A stretch of 64,000 nt of DNA. Source: Bacillota bacterium (lineage in GTDB: Bacteria; Bacillota; Clostridia; Lachnospirales; Lachnospiraceae). The notes below the pieces were generated by a model, which saw only the letters and a program-made list of their open reading frames with translations, was not told where the DNA came from and ran no database searches. The stretch lies in NCBI GenBank assembly GCA_023398375.1, contig JAEWSH010000051.1:248001-312000 (forward strand), in the 5' to 3' direction. This document shows positions 26,868 to 35,832 of the stretch, in pieces (position 1 is the first letter of the stretch; every line of letters begins with the position of its first letter). Position numbers and translations under genes: made by a program.

Positions 26868-28082
26868 ATGAGTAAGCAAGCAGGAAATACATTTATAGCA
26901 CCAACAGCAAGATATTCTGTTATACAGGGAAGTTTTTGGATGAGTTTTTGTATTATATTTGCCTATGTAAGTGTTTTTTTATTATCTAAGGGATTCTCAA
27001 ATTCACAGATTGGTATTATTGTAGCGGTATCAGGAGTAATATCAGCATTATTACAGCCTATTGTAGCAGACGTTGCAGACAGGAGCAAAAAGGTATCTTT
27101 ACGTTTAATTATATCTTTTTGGGCGGTTATCATTATTGCAGTAGCAGCTGGATTACTGATTCCTGGGTTACACATTTTATTGATTGCAGTTTTTTATGGT
27201 GTTGCAATTGCATCTCTTCAGATATTAACACCACTAGTAAATGCAATAGGGATGGAATGTATCAATAAGGGAATACCGGTCAACTTCGGACTGGCAAGAG
27301 GCATAGGATCAATATCCTATGCAGTTATATCTTATTTGGCAGGCGTATTGGTGTCAAGATATAATACGTCAGTAATTCCAATTATGATGATTCTATTCTA
27401 TGCGATATTGATCTTTGGAATACTTAGTTTTAGATTTTCAGATTCCGGTCTTGCGAAAAGTCAGAAAAAATGTGCAGAAGACAAAATAGAAGGTAAATCA
27501 CATGAAAAATCGTCAACGAATGCATTTTTTAAAAAATATACAAAGTTTTTTATATTATTGATCGGTGTGACACTTTCCTTTATAAGTCATAATATAGTAA
27601 ATAATTATATGTTTCAGATTATGCAGTATCATGGTGGGGGAAGCAGTGAAATGGGAACTGCACTTGCAATTGCTGCAGCGGTAGAACTGCCGACCATGTT
27701 GGGATTTGCTTTTATTGTGAAGAGATTTTCCTGTGGAACGCTGCTAAAAGTTTCAGGAACTTTTTTTATGATTAAGACAGTGCTTACATTACTGGCACCT
27801 AATATATTGGGGATATATATAGCACAAGGAGTACAAATTTTAGGATTTGCATTGCAGGTGCCGGCATCTGTGTATTATGTAAACAAACTGATGCGGCCGG
27901 AGGACAGAGTAAAAGGTCAGGCATTCATGACTGTTACAAACACGCTTGGCAGTATAGCTGGCAGTTTGCTTGGTGGTGTATTATTAGATGCGTTGGGAGT
28001 AAGAGCATTGCTGTTATCCGCTGCAGTTGTAGCTTTGGCTGGAATGTTCATTACATATCTATCAACAGAAAAACACATATAA
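26868..28082 (+). CDS. Major facilitator superfamily transporter
   Basis: 404-residue 12-helix MFS protein. It starts with a soluble N end, then YSVIQGSFWMSFCIIFAYVSVFLLSKGF and the motif-A region QPIVADVADRSKK between helices 2 and 3; a basic loop sits mid-protein (about 200-225). The sequence style (IGIIVAVSGVISALLQPIVADVADR) resembles the LacY/NanT-like and PPP-type sugar or aromatic-acid symporters, but no substrate is evident. Start ATG 26868 behind GAGAGGAG. Stand-alone gene followed by a terminator. Confidence 0.88.
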   Translation: MSKQAGNTFIAPTARYSVIQGSFWMSFCIIFAYVSVFLLSKGFSNSQIGIIVAVSGVISALLQPIVADVADRSKKVSLRLIISFWAVIIIAVAAGLLIPGLHILLIAVFYGVAIASLQILTPLVNAIGMECINKGIPVNFGLARGIGSISYAVISYLAGVLVSRYNTSVIPIMMILFYAILIFGILSFRFSDSGLAKSQKKCAEDKIEGKSHEKSSTNAFFKKYTKFFILLIGVTLSFISHNIVNNYMFQIMQYHGGGSSEMGTALAIAAAVELPTMLGFAFIVKRFSCGTLLKVSGTFFMIKTVLTLLAPNILGIYIAQGVQILGFALQVPASVYYVNKLMRPEDRVKGQAFMTVTNTLGSIAGSLLGGVLLDALGVRALLLSAAVVALAGMFITYLSTEKHI

Positions 28083-28125
28083 CATGAGAGTATGAGATAA
28101 GTCCGTTTCGTATATCTCTTAAGAA

Positions 28126-28160
28126 GTGCCACTTATCAAACTGATAAGCGGTATTTTTTT
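28126..28160 (+). terminator. Terminator of the MFS gene
   Basis: CCACTTATCA pairs with TGATAAGCGG (one mismatch) around a 3-base loop, followed by seven T residues. Confidence 0.85.
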
Positions 28161-28309
28161 GTATATTATAATGAAAGGACAAAAAACATACAAAATAGCT
28201 TGCAGTAATTTGGTTAATATGCTACAATATCTTTCGGTGACAGACAAGTGTACGCTGTACAAAAACAATAAAATACAAGTGTGTTTGTGAGAAAAACAAG
28301 GAGGCACTT

Positions 28310-28753
28310 ATGGCAGGAACTACGGGTTATTTTGTAGTTAAGAAAAAAGCATTACCGGAAGTTCTACTGAAGGTAGTAGAAGCGAAAAGGCTAATTGAAA
28401 CAGGTAAAGTACCATCGGTACAGGAAGCTGTTGATAATGTTGGAATTAGTCGAAGTTCTTTTTATAAATATAAAGAGGACATTTTTCCATTTCATGATAC
28501 AGCTGCAGGAACGACAATAACATTAATTTTTCAGATGGACGATGAACCGGGACTTCTTTCTGACATTCTGAAGATCGTTGCAGAGTATAGAGCTAATATA
28601 TTAACGATTCATCAAAGTATTCCTATTAATGGGGTGGCATCTTTAAGCATTAGTGTACAGATATTATCAACTACAGGTGATGTTTCTGAAATGGTTGATT
28701 CTATGGAAAAACATCGGGGCGTACATTATGTGAAGATAATTGCAAAAGAATAG
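28310..28753 (+). CDS. UPF0735 ACT-domain protein
   Basis: 147 residues. N-terminal helix-turn-helix-like part (VLLKVVEAKRLIETGKVPSVQEAVDNVGISRSSFYKYK) followed by a C-terminal ACT domain (about 70-147; MDDEPGLLSDILKIVAEYRANILTIHQSIP). The length and architecture match the UPF0735 (PheB-like) family, found in many Firmicutes beside hom. ACT domains bind amino acids, so a regulatory role in aspartate-family metabolism is likely but not shown by the sequence. Binding site AAGGAGG; hom follows after 50 bases. Confidence 0.92.
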   Translation: MAGTTGYFVVKKKALPEVLLKVVEAKRLIETGKVPSVQEAVDNVGISRSSFYKYKEDIFPFHDTAAGTTITLIFQMDDEPGLLSDILKIVAEYRANILTIHQSIPINGVASLSISVQILSTTGDVSEMVDSMEKHRGVHYVKIIAKE

Positions 28754-28803
28754 AATAGTGGAAATGGTAGATTATTAATACACAACACAATAAGGAGATT
28801 GAC

Positions 28804-30009
28804 ATGGTAAAAGTAGCAGTATTAGGATATGGAACAGTAGGCAGCGGTATCGTAGAAGTAATTAAGAAAAATCAGGAAATGGTAAGTAAAAAAGCCGGGG
28901 ATGATGTAGATGTAAAATATATTCTTGACTTAAGAGATTTTCCAGGTGACCCATATGAGCAGTTGGTTGTTCATGATGTAGAAATTATTTTAAATGATTC
29001 GGAAATTGCCGTTGTGTGTGAAGCAATGGGTGGTGTAGAGCCAGCTTATACATTTTCTAAGAGAGCACTTCTTGCAGGCAAGAGCGTATGTACATCAAAT
29101 AAGGAACTGGTAGCGAAGCATGGACCGGAATTAATTCGTCTTGCAAGGGAAAATCAGTGTAATTATTTATTTGAAGCAAGTGTTGGCGGCGGAATTCCTA
29201 TTATTCGTCCAATCAATTCTTCTCTGACACCGGAGAAGATCGATTCAGTAACAGGCATTCTGAATGGTACGACAAATTATATCTTAACAAAGATGCAGGT
29301 GGAAGGCTCAGACTTTGCCGAGGTATTAAAAGAAGCTCAGGAAAAAGGCTATGCAGAACGCAATCCTGAAGCAGATGTAGAAGGATATGATGCCTGCCGT
29401 AAGATTGCGATTTTATCATCGTTGGTCTATGGTAAGAATGTAAACTTTGAAGATATCTATACAGAGGGCATTACCAAAATTACAACAGACGATTTTAAAT
29501 ATGCTAAGAAACTAGGATTTACAATCAAATTGCTGGCAAAGAGCAAATGCGTAGACGACAAATATTTTGCTATGGTCGCGCCTTGTATGATTTCCAAACA
29601 AAATCCATTATTCGGAGTAAATGATGTTTTTAATGCAGTACTGGTACACGGCAATACGCTAGGAAGCACGATGTATTATGGCAGAGGTGCGGGAAAATTA
29701 CCAACTGCAAGCGCAGTGGTATCAGATGTTATCGATTGTGTAAAACATATTGGTAAAACTGTATTCTGCATTTGGGAAGAAGAAAACTTAGTATTGGAAG
29801 ACATTGAAGCGGATATAAGGCAATTTTTTGTAAGAGCAAAAGGAACAGACCAGGCGTCGGTAGAGGCTTTTTTCGGCAAGGTAACAGTAGTGGATGCATG
29901 CGTTGCAGATGAAATTGGTTTCTTAACAGCACAGATGAGTGAAAAAGCTTATAAAGAGGCTGCGGCAAATTTTGAAATATTGAGCATGATCCGCGTAGAG
30001 ACAAAGTAG
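28804..30009 (+). CDS. hom: Homoserine dehydrogenase
   Basis: NAD(P)-dependent reduction of aspartate semialdehyde to homoserine. N-terminal Rossmann domain (VAVLGYGTVGSGIVEVI), CTSNKELVAKHGPEL, and the catalytic domain with ILNGTTNYILTKM, AEADVEG-type sequence (RNPEADVEGYDACRKIAIL) and the conserved Lys regions. The C end (about 325-401) is a shortened, poorly conserved ACT-like domain; at 401 residues the protein is shorter than the usual 430 or so. The separate ACT protein just upstream could substitute in feedback sensing (inference). Operon with the upstream ACT gene and the downstream PGM-like gene. Confidence 0.96.
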   Translation: MVKVAVLGYGTVGSGIVEVIKKNQEMVSKKAGDDVDVKYILDLRDFPGDPYEQLVVHDVEIILNDSEIAVVCEAMGGVEPAYTFSKRALLAGKSVCTSNKELVAKHGPELIRLARENQCNYLFEASVGGGIPIIRPINSSLTPEKIDSVTGILNGTTNYILTKMQVEGSDFAEVLKEAQEKGYAERNPEADVEGYDACRKIAILSSLVYGKNVNFEDIYTEGITKITTDDFKYAKKLGFTIKLLAKSKCVDDKYFAMVAPCMISKQNPLFGVNDVFNAVLVHGNTLGSTMYYGRGAGKLPTASAVVSDVIDCVKHIGKTVFCIWEEENLVLEDIEADIRQFFVRAKGTDQASVEAFFGKVTVVDACVADEIGFLTAQMSEKAYKEAAANFEILSMIRVETK

Positions 30010-30088
30010 AGAATGGATATCGCTATTCATTTAAAAGATATCGATAAAAAACGTTAATGCGACCAAAGGACGCAGATGGGAGCTGAAA

Positions 30089-31291
30089 ATGAAATATGTT
30101 GTAGTACTTGGTGACGGCATGGCTGATGAACCAATTGAAGCAATAGAGAATAAGACACCGCTGGCGTATGCACATACGCCTAATATGGATAAGCTGAGCA
30201 AGTTTGGTGAAATAGGAATGGTACAAACGATTCCGGATGGTATGAAGCCGGGGTCTGATACGGCCAACCTGTCAGTAATAGGATATGATCCAAAGAAGTA
30301 TTATTCAGGACGCTCTCCTTTGGAAGCATTAAGTATAGGAGTTCCGATGAAAGATACTGATATAGCGATACGCTGTAATATTGTAACACTTTCGGAAGAG
30401 AACATACCGTTTGAACAAAAGACTATTATAGATCATAGTGCAAGCGAGATCAGTACAGAAGATTGTGCGGTCTTGCTGGATGCAGTACGCAGAGAATTAG
30501 AGACAGATGTGTTTAAATTCTATCTCGGTACAAGCTATCGTCACTGTTTGATCTGGGATAAGGGCGATGTAGTAGAATTGACACCGCCCCATGATGTGCT
30601 GACACAGGTAATAGGTCAGTATCTGCCTGAAAATGCCCTGTTACGGGAGATGATGAAGAAAAGTTACGATATTTTAGTAAATCATCCGCTTAATTTGGAA
30701 CGTAAGAAAAATGGTTTAAATCCGGCCAATTGCTGTTGGTTCTGGGGTGCCGGAACCAAACCGATGTTATCTGATTTTACAGAGAAGACAGGTAAAAGAG
30801 GAATGATGATTTCAGCTGTGGATTTATTGAAGGGTATTGCAGTCGGTGCAGGAATGGGTGTAGTGGAAGTAGAAGGTGCAAATGGTGGGCTCCACACCAA
30901 TTATGCAGGTAAGAAGGAAGCGGCAGTTAAGGCATTAACAGAGGATGATTATGATTTTGTATATATCCATGTGGAAGCACCGGATGAGATGGGGCATCAG
31001 GGAAGTGTAGAACGTAAGGTGCAGGCGATTCAATTCTTGGATGAAAAAGTAATTGGACCTTTAGTAGAAGAACTTGAAGAAAAACAGATAGACTTCAGGT
31101 TACTGATATTACCTGATCATCCAACGCCGATCCGTGTAAGAACACATACTTCAGATAATGTACCATATCTATTATACGATAGTACTGATAAACAGGATCA
31201 TGCATGGAATTATAACGAATCTGAAGCGGCAAGGAGCGGTTATTTCGTGGAAAAGGGTCACGAGCTTTTGGATTTGTTATTTTCTAAATAA
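30089..31291 (+). CDS. Archaeal-type (cofactor-independent) phosphoglycerate mutase homologue, proposed homoserine kinase
   Basis: 400-residue alkaline-phosphatase superfamily protein of the apgM type: N-terminal metal site VVLGDGMADEPIEAIENKTPL, PDGMKPGSDTANLSVIGYDP with the nucleophile Ser region, and C-terminal metal ligands in HVEAPDEMGHQG and LPDHPTPIRVRTHT. A clade of this family next to hom is annotated as a proposed homoserine kinase in TIGRFAM (TIGR02535). The position between hom and lysC, with no thrB of the GHMP type visible, supports threonine synthesis rather than glycolysis; this is contextual. Binding site GGGAG. Confidence 0.88.
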   Translation: MKYVVVLGDGMADEPIEAIENKTPLAYAHTPNMDKLSKFGEIGMVQTIPDGMKPGSDTANLSVIGYDPKKYYSGRSPLEALSIGVPMKDTDIAIRCNIVTLSEENIPFEQKTIIDHSASEISTEDCAVLLDAVRRELETDVFKFYLGTSYRHCLIWDKGDVVELTPPHDVLTQVIGQYLPENALLREMMKKSYDILVNHPLNLERKKNGLNPANCCWFWGAGTKPMLSDFTEKTGKRGMMISAVDLLKGIAVGAGMGVVEVEGANGGLHTNYAGKKEAAVKALTEDDYDFVYIHVEAPDEMGHQGSVERKVQAIQFLDEKVIGPLVEELEEKQIDFRLLILPDHPTPIRVRTHTSDNVPYLLYDSTDKQDHAWNYNESEAARSGYFVEKGHELLDLLFSK

Positions 31292-31348
31292 TCAAAGATA
31301 AAAAAATACAAATTTGCATAGATTAGAAAAAAATGAGGAGTAGTTGTC

Positions 31349-32668
31349 ATGAAAAAAGTTGTAAAGTTTGGCGGAAGTTCATTAGCAAGTGCAGCACAAT
31401 TTGAAAAAGTCGGTGAGATTATCAGGGCAGATGATAATAGAAAATATGTAGTACCGTCAGCACCAGGTAAGAGATACGGAAAAGACACAAAAGTAACAGA
31501 TATGCTTTATGCAACCTATGCATTGGCTGAAAAAGACCAAGATTTTTCAAAAGAATTAAGAAATATTGCAGATAGATATCAGGAAATTATTGATGGATTG
31601 AAGTTGGATTTATCACTTGAAAATGAATTTAAGGAAATTGCTGGGAAATTCCAGAAAAAAGCAGGTGAAAGCTACGCTGCCAGCCGTGGAGAATATTTAA
31701 ATGGTATTATCATGGCAAATTACCTGGGCTATGAATTCATTGATGCAGCAGAAGTAGTTTTCTTTGATGAAAACGGTAATTTTCTTCCGGATAAGACAGA
31801 TGAAATCTTGGCGAAAAGACTTCAGGAATGTGATAAAGTAGTTCTTCCTGGATTTTATGGAGCAAGTCTGGACGGCAGGATACAGACATTTTCAAGAGGG
31901 GGGTCCGATATTACAGGATCTATTTTAGCAAAAGCTGTATGTGCAGATGTATATGAGAATTGGACGGATGTATCAGGGTTTTTAATTGCTGATCCAAGGG
32001 TCATCAGCGATCCAAAAGGAATCGATACAATTACGTATCGTGAATTGCGTGAATTAAGTTATATGGGAGCAACAGTACTGCATGAAGATGCAATCTTTCC
32101 CGTTCGTAAAGCAGGTATTCCGATTAATATTAAAAATACAAATGCCCCGGAAGATGCAGGCACATGGATTGTTGAGAGTACATGTCAGAAACCTAAATAT
32201 GTCATAACCGGTATTGCGGGAAAAAAAGGATTCTGCTCTATTAATATTGATAAAGATATGATGAATTCGGAGATTGGATTTGGCAGAAAAGTATTGCAGG
32301 TATTTGAAGAAAATGGAATTTCATTCGAACATACACCTTCTGGAATTGATACCATGACCGTATTTGTTCATCAGTCTGAATTTGCGGAAAAAGAGCAAAG
32401 TGTTTTAGCAGGTCTGCACAAGGCAGTGCAGCCGGACTCCGTTGATCTGGAATCAGATCTAGCTCTAATTGCGGTAGTTGGACGTGGAATGCGTGCAACG
32501 CGCGGTACAGCCGGCAGGATTTTTTCTGCATTGGCACATGCAAATGTGAATGTAAAAATGATAGATCAAGGGTCTTCAGAATTAAATATCATTATTGGTG
32601 TTAGAAATGAAGATTTTGAAGAGGCAATAAAGGCAATTTACGCAATCTTTGTTGAGATTCAGTTATAA
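31349..32668 (+). CDS. lysC: Aspartate kinase
   Basis: First step of the aspartate family pathway. 439 residues: N-terminal amino-acid kinase domain beginning MKKVVKFGGSSLASA, with SRGGSDITGSILA and the substrate region GVTVLHEDAI-like (MGATVLHEDAIFPVRKAGIPINI), then two ACT domains (about 290-439; ITGIAGKKGFCSINIDKDMM and LIAVVGRGMRATRGTAGRIF) that normally bind lysine and/or threonine. The clostridial form carries a longer helical insert around 30-120. Start behind GAGGAG. No lysine riboswitch fits in the 57-base gap upstream. Confidence 0.96.
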   Translation: MKKVVKFGGSSLASAAQFEKVGEIIRADDNRKYVVPSAPGKRYGKDTKVTDMLYATYALAEKDQDFSKELRNIADRYQEIIDGLKLDLSLENEFKEIAGKFQKKAGESYAASRGEYLNGIIMANYLGYEFIDAAEVVFFDENGNFLPDKTDEILAKRLQECDKVVLPGFYGASLDGRIQTFSRGGSDITGSILAKAVCADVYENWTDVSGFLIADPRVISDPKGIDTITYRELRELSYMGATVLHEDAIFPVRKAGIPINIKNTNAPEDAGTWIVESTCQKPKYVITGIAGKKGFCSINIDKDMMNSEIGFGRKVLQVFEENGISFEHTPSGIDTMTVFVHQSEFAEKEQSVLAGLHKAVQPDSVDLESDLALIAVVGRGMRATRGTAGRIFSALAHANVNVKMIDQGSSELNIIIGVRNEDFEEAIKAIYAIFVEIQL

Positions 32669-32708
32669 TTTTCAACTGCCAAAAGCTTATTTATGTTTTT
32701 TAATTAGC

Positions 32709-32928
32709 CAATTTGCACAATTACTTTTACTATGAGAAACACGCTTTGGGAGTTTCTCAAGTTATCGCAGCAGTCGCCAAATGCAAGCCAGCTTGTATTT
32801 GGCGACTGCTCGCGTAAATATAAAATTGATACACAACATAGTTCATTCGCAACTCGCTTCCGCTTGGAGTCATCACGCAGTGGCGGCTTTCATACAGTTG
32901 CTCATCAAGCAATGTTGTGCATGTTACT
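32709..32928 (+). repeat. Composite intergenic repeat (R1 hairpin unit plus R2 copy 2)
   Basis: Fills the gap between convergent lysC and the cellobiose phosphorylase gene. It starts with AATTTGCACAATT, then an R1 unit (32732-32820) with the self-pairing GAGAAACACGC / GAGTTTCTC and a second stem AGTCGCCAAATGCAAGC / GCTTGTATTTGGCGACT, then the R2 part (32826-32928) that matches the minus strand of 3860-3998. The R1 part resembles 40511-40605, 46040-46136 and 47819-47914. No T-rich terminator is evident, but the stems may end both converging transcripts. Confidence 0.75.
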
Positions 32929-35363
32929 CACCCCATTGTAATCTCTACGTTGTATACTGCTTTTCCTTTTTCATAAGGGATGATACAGCCTTCAACTGCA
33001 ATGCCATCCACTATCATGCTGGAAATTCCTTTTTCAATATTGTCAGGATTCTTGACCTGAATGTTATAAATTCCTTCACGGAATTTTCTTGTTATCGTAA
33101 AATCACCAAATCCTCTAGGGACACAAGGATTTACACTAAGCCCGGTATGTGTTGGATTGACACCAAGGATATATTGCGATATGTTTACAAAGGTCCAAGC
33201 TGCAGTTCCTGTTAACCAACTGTTTTTAGCTTCGCCGTGGAACTTTGCGTCTCTTCCGGCTACCATCTGTGCATATACATAAGGTTCAGTTCTATGTATC
33301 TCACTAATATCTTCTAAGTAAGAAGGACATGTCTTCTTATAAATTTCGAATGCACGGTCACCGCGTCCTATAACAGTTTCAGCAATGGATACCCAAGGAT
33401 TGTTGTGGCAGAAGATTCCAGCATTTTCCTTATATCCCGGCGGATAAGAGCTGACTTCACCAAGTTCAAGGTGATAATCCGTATATGCAGGCTGTAAAAT
33501 CATAATTCCGTATTTTGTATCCAACTTTTCTTTTACAGAATCTAGTGCTTTTTCTGCCAGACCGTTATCAACTCCAATGCCTGCAAGTACACAGAATCCT
33601 TGCGGTTCAATGAAAATCTGACCTTCTTTACATTCTTTGGAACCGATTTTATGTCCGTATGCATCGTATGCACGTACAAACCAGTCACCATCCCAGCCAT
33701 CAGTAGTAATAGCTTTGTTCATTTCGTCCACTTCAGCTAATGCGCGGGCAGCTTCTTCTTTATTTCCTTGTAATTCACAAAGTTCAGCATATTCTTTCCC
33801 ATATTTAACAAACATTCCAGCGATAAATACAGATTCTGCAACAGGTCCTTCGCTTGGTCCGAATGTCTGGAAGGATTCACCCGGATGTTCAGAGAAACAG
33901 TTCAAGTTCAGACAATCATTCCAGTCAGCACGTCCAATGAGCGGAAGAAGGTGTGGTCCCTTATGATTTACGATATAGTCAAAAGAGCGTTTTAAATGTT
34001 CCATCAAAGGCTTTGCTGCTGATATGTCATTATCGAAAGGTACCATTTCATCTAAGATGGACATATCACCTGTTTCACGGATATATGCGGATGTACCTGC
34101 GATGAGCCACAGAGGGTCATCATTAAAACCGCTGCCGATATCAGAATTTCCTTTTTTGGTAAGAGGCTGGTATTGGTGATAAGCGCTGCCATCTTCAAAC
34201 TGTGTAGACGCAATATCAATAATTCTTTCCCTTGCACGATCCGGGATAAGATGTACGAATCCAAGTAAATCCTGGCAAGAATCTCTGAATCCCATACCAC
34301 GTCCGATACCTGATTCATAATAAGAAGCAGATCGTGACATATTAAAGGTGACCATACATTGATATTGGTTCCAAATATTAACCATGCGGTTAACATTTGC
34401 ATCAGAAGATGAAACTGTGTATTTTGCAAGTAAGGTTCTCCAGTAATCCTGTAAAGCTGCAAACGCTTTCTCTACATCAGCATCTGACTGATATTTTGCG
34501 AGCATCTTAACGGCGGGTACCTTGTTAATGATTCCGTAAGTCTCCCATTTGTCTTCCTGTGGGTTTTCAACATAACCAAGAACAAATACATAAGATTTGG
34601 TCTCACCTGGATTTAATGTAATGTTAATCTGATGGGAGGCGATTGGAGACCAGCCGCTTGCCATAGAATTTGTTGATTTTCCTGCCTTTACAACGTCTGG
34701 TGAATCAGGACCGTTGTATGCACCTAAGAAAGCATCGCGGCTTGTATCAAAACCGTCAACATCAGTATTAACAGAATATACTGCATAATGATTACGACGT
34801 TCGCGGTACTCTGTTTTGTGATAAATAGTAGAGCCGACAACTTCTACTTCACCGGTACTTAAGTTTCTTTGGAAGTTTTTCATATCATCATCCGCATTCC
34901 ACAGACACCACTCTACATAAGAAAATAATGAGATTGTCTTTGGGACATTGGAGTGATTTGTTAATTTTATCTGGTTCACTTCACAAGAATCATCCATTGG
35001 AACGAACGTTAGCAGGGAAGCTTGCAAATCATTTTTGGCAGAGGTAAAACGGCTGTATCCAATTCCATGGCGGCACTCATAAGAATCTAATTCTGTTCTG
35101 ACGGGTTGCCAGCCTGGATTCCAAATGCTGTTCCCTTCTTTAATATAGAAGTATTTACCATTGTTATCATATGGAACGTTATTATAACGATAACGAGTAA
35201 GTCTTAATAATTTGGCGTCCTTGTAAAAAGTATAACCACCACATGTGTTTGAAATCAAGGAAAAGAAATCATTGCATCCTAAGTAGTTGATCCATGGGAG
35301 AGGAGTCTTAGGAGTCGTGATTACATATTCTTGATTTGCATCATCAAAAAATCCGAATTTCAT
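32928..35363 (-). CDS. Cellobiose phosphorylase (GH94)
   Basis: Phosphorolysis of cellobiose to glucose-1-phosphate and glucose; cytosolic. 811 residues, the usual size of true cellobiose phosphorylases (cellodextrin phosphorylases are near 980). N-terminal beta-sandwich, linker helices and an (alpha/alpha)6 barrel with the general acid Asp in GRADWNDCLN (about 478), ESGIGRGMGFRDSCQDLLGF and the phosphate-site region near the C end (KNSWLTGTAAWTF). It starts with MKFGFFDDANQEYVI. Divergent from a LacI regulator whose operator is repeated in both promoters; an ABC sugar importer follows the regulator. Confidence 0.96.
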   Translation of the reverse strand: MKFGFFDDANQEYVITTPKTPLPWINYLGCNDFFSLISNTCGGYTFYKDAKLLRLTRYRYNNVPYDNNGKYFYIKEGNSIWNPGWQPVRTELDSYECRHGIGYSRFTSAKNDLQASLLTFVPMDDSCEVNQIKLTNHSNVPKTISLFSYVEWCLWNADDDMKNFQRNLSTGEVEVVGSTIYHKTEYRERRNHYAVYSVNTDVDGFDTSRDAFLGAYNGPDSPDVVKAGKSTNSMASGWSPIASHQINITLNPGETKSYVFVLGYVENPQEDKWETYGIINKVPAVKMLAKYQSDADVEKAFAALQDYWRTLLAKYTVSSSDANVNRMVNIWNQYQCMVTFNMSRSASYYESGIGRGMGFRDSCQDLLGFVHLIPDRARERIIDIASTQFEDGSAYHQYQPLTKKGNSDIGSGFNDDPLWLIAGTSAYIRETGDMSILDEMVPFDNDISAAKPLMEHLKRSFDYIVNHKGPHLLPLIGRADWNDCLNLNCFSEHPGESFQTFGPSEGPVAESVFIAGMFVKYGKEYAELCELQGNKEEAARALAEVDEMNKAITTDGWDGDWFVRAYDAYGHKIGSKECKEGQIFIEPQGFCVLAGIGVDNGLAEKALDSVKEKLDTKYGIMILQPAYTDYHLELGEVSSYPPGYKENAGIFCHNNPWVSIAETVIGRGDRAFEIYKKTCPSYLEDISEIHRTEPYVYAQMVAGRDAKFHGEAKNSWLTGTAAWTFVNISQYILGVNPTHTGLSVNPCVPRGFGDFTITRKFREGIYNIQVKNPDNIEKGISSMIVDGIAVEGCIIPYEKGKAVYNVEITMG

Positions 35364-35422
35364 GTTGTTTTCTCCTTAATATATAGAAATAGTTAATTAA
35401 ATAAAAAAAGAAGCGAATTTAA

Positions 35423-35436
35423 GAAAACGATTAAGT
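35423..35436 (-). promoter_or_regulatory. LacI-type operator at the cellobiose phosphorylase promoter
   Basis: GAAAACGATTAAGT, identical over all 14 bases to 35739-35752. It lies about 23-36 bases downstream of the predicted start of transcription of the leftward gene, a roadblock position. Confidence 0.75.
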
Positions 35437-35465
35437 AAAATGGCGAATACTCGCTTCCAGCTATG

Positions 35466-35494
35466 ATTATACATAACAAGTACCTAAAAATCAA
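35466..35494 (-). promoter_or_regulatory. Promoter of the cellobiose phosphorylase gene
   Basis: On the minus strand TTGATT (35494-35489) and TATAAT (35471-35466) with a 17-base spacer. The rest of the 469-base divergent gap (35364-35832) is very AT-rich and holds only this promoter, the opposite one and the two operators. Confidence 0.72.
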
Positions 35495-35701
35495 TAAAAA
35501 ACGTACTTTTTATATAGTAATGTATCGGAAAATAATCAAATTACAAAAACTTAAAAATAAAAATAGAGTAATAAAATAGATAAAAAAGATTAATAAAAAT
35601 TTTGGTTAAAAAATAATCGGTAAAAATACACAAAATAAGGTTTTAAAACTGTGAAAGTTATACAAAGATGTAAATTATACACAAAAAAAATACTATTCGT
35701 C

Positions 35702-35730
35702 TTGAAAAAGTATAAAACATGTTATATACT
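35702..35730 (+). promoter_or_regulatory. Promoter of the LacI-family regulator
   Basis: TTGAAA at 35702-35707 and TATACT at 35725-35730, 17-base spacer; predicted transcription start near 35737. Confidence 0.75.
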
Positions 35731-35738
35731 AAAAAAGC

Positions 35739-35752
35739 GAAAACGATTAAGT
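35739..35752 (+). promoter_or_regulatory. LacI-type operator at the regulator's own promoter
   Basis: GAAAACGATTAAGT directly at the predicted transcription start, identical to the copy at 35423-35436, 316 bases away. This suggests autoregulation and possible looping between the divergent promoters. Confidence 0.75.
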
Positions 35753-35832
35753 TATATAGCACCAATGTTTGAAGATATACCAAAATGAACGTACAGATGA
35801 ATACCAACTTCGAACTTTGGGAAGGAGAAGAT

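Noticed and set aside
31292..31348. Lysine riboswitch before lysC
   Set aside because: The gap is 57 bases, far shorter than the L box, and shows no matching structure.
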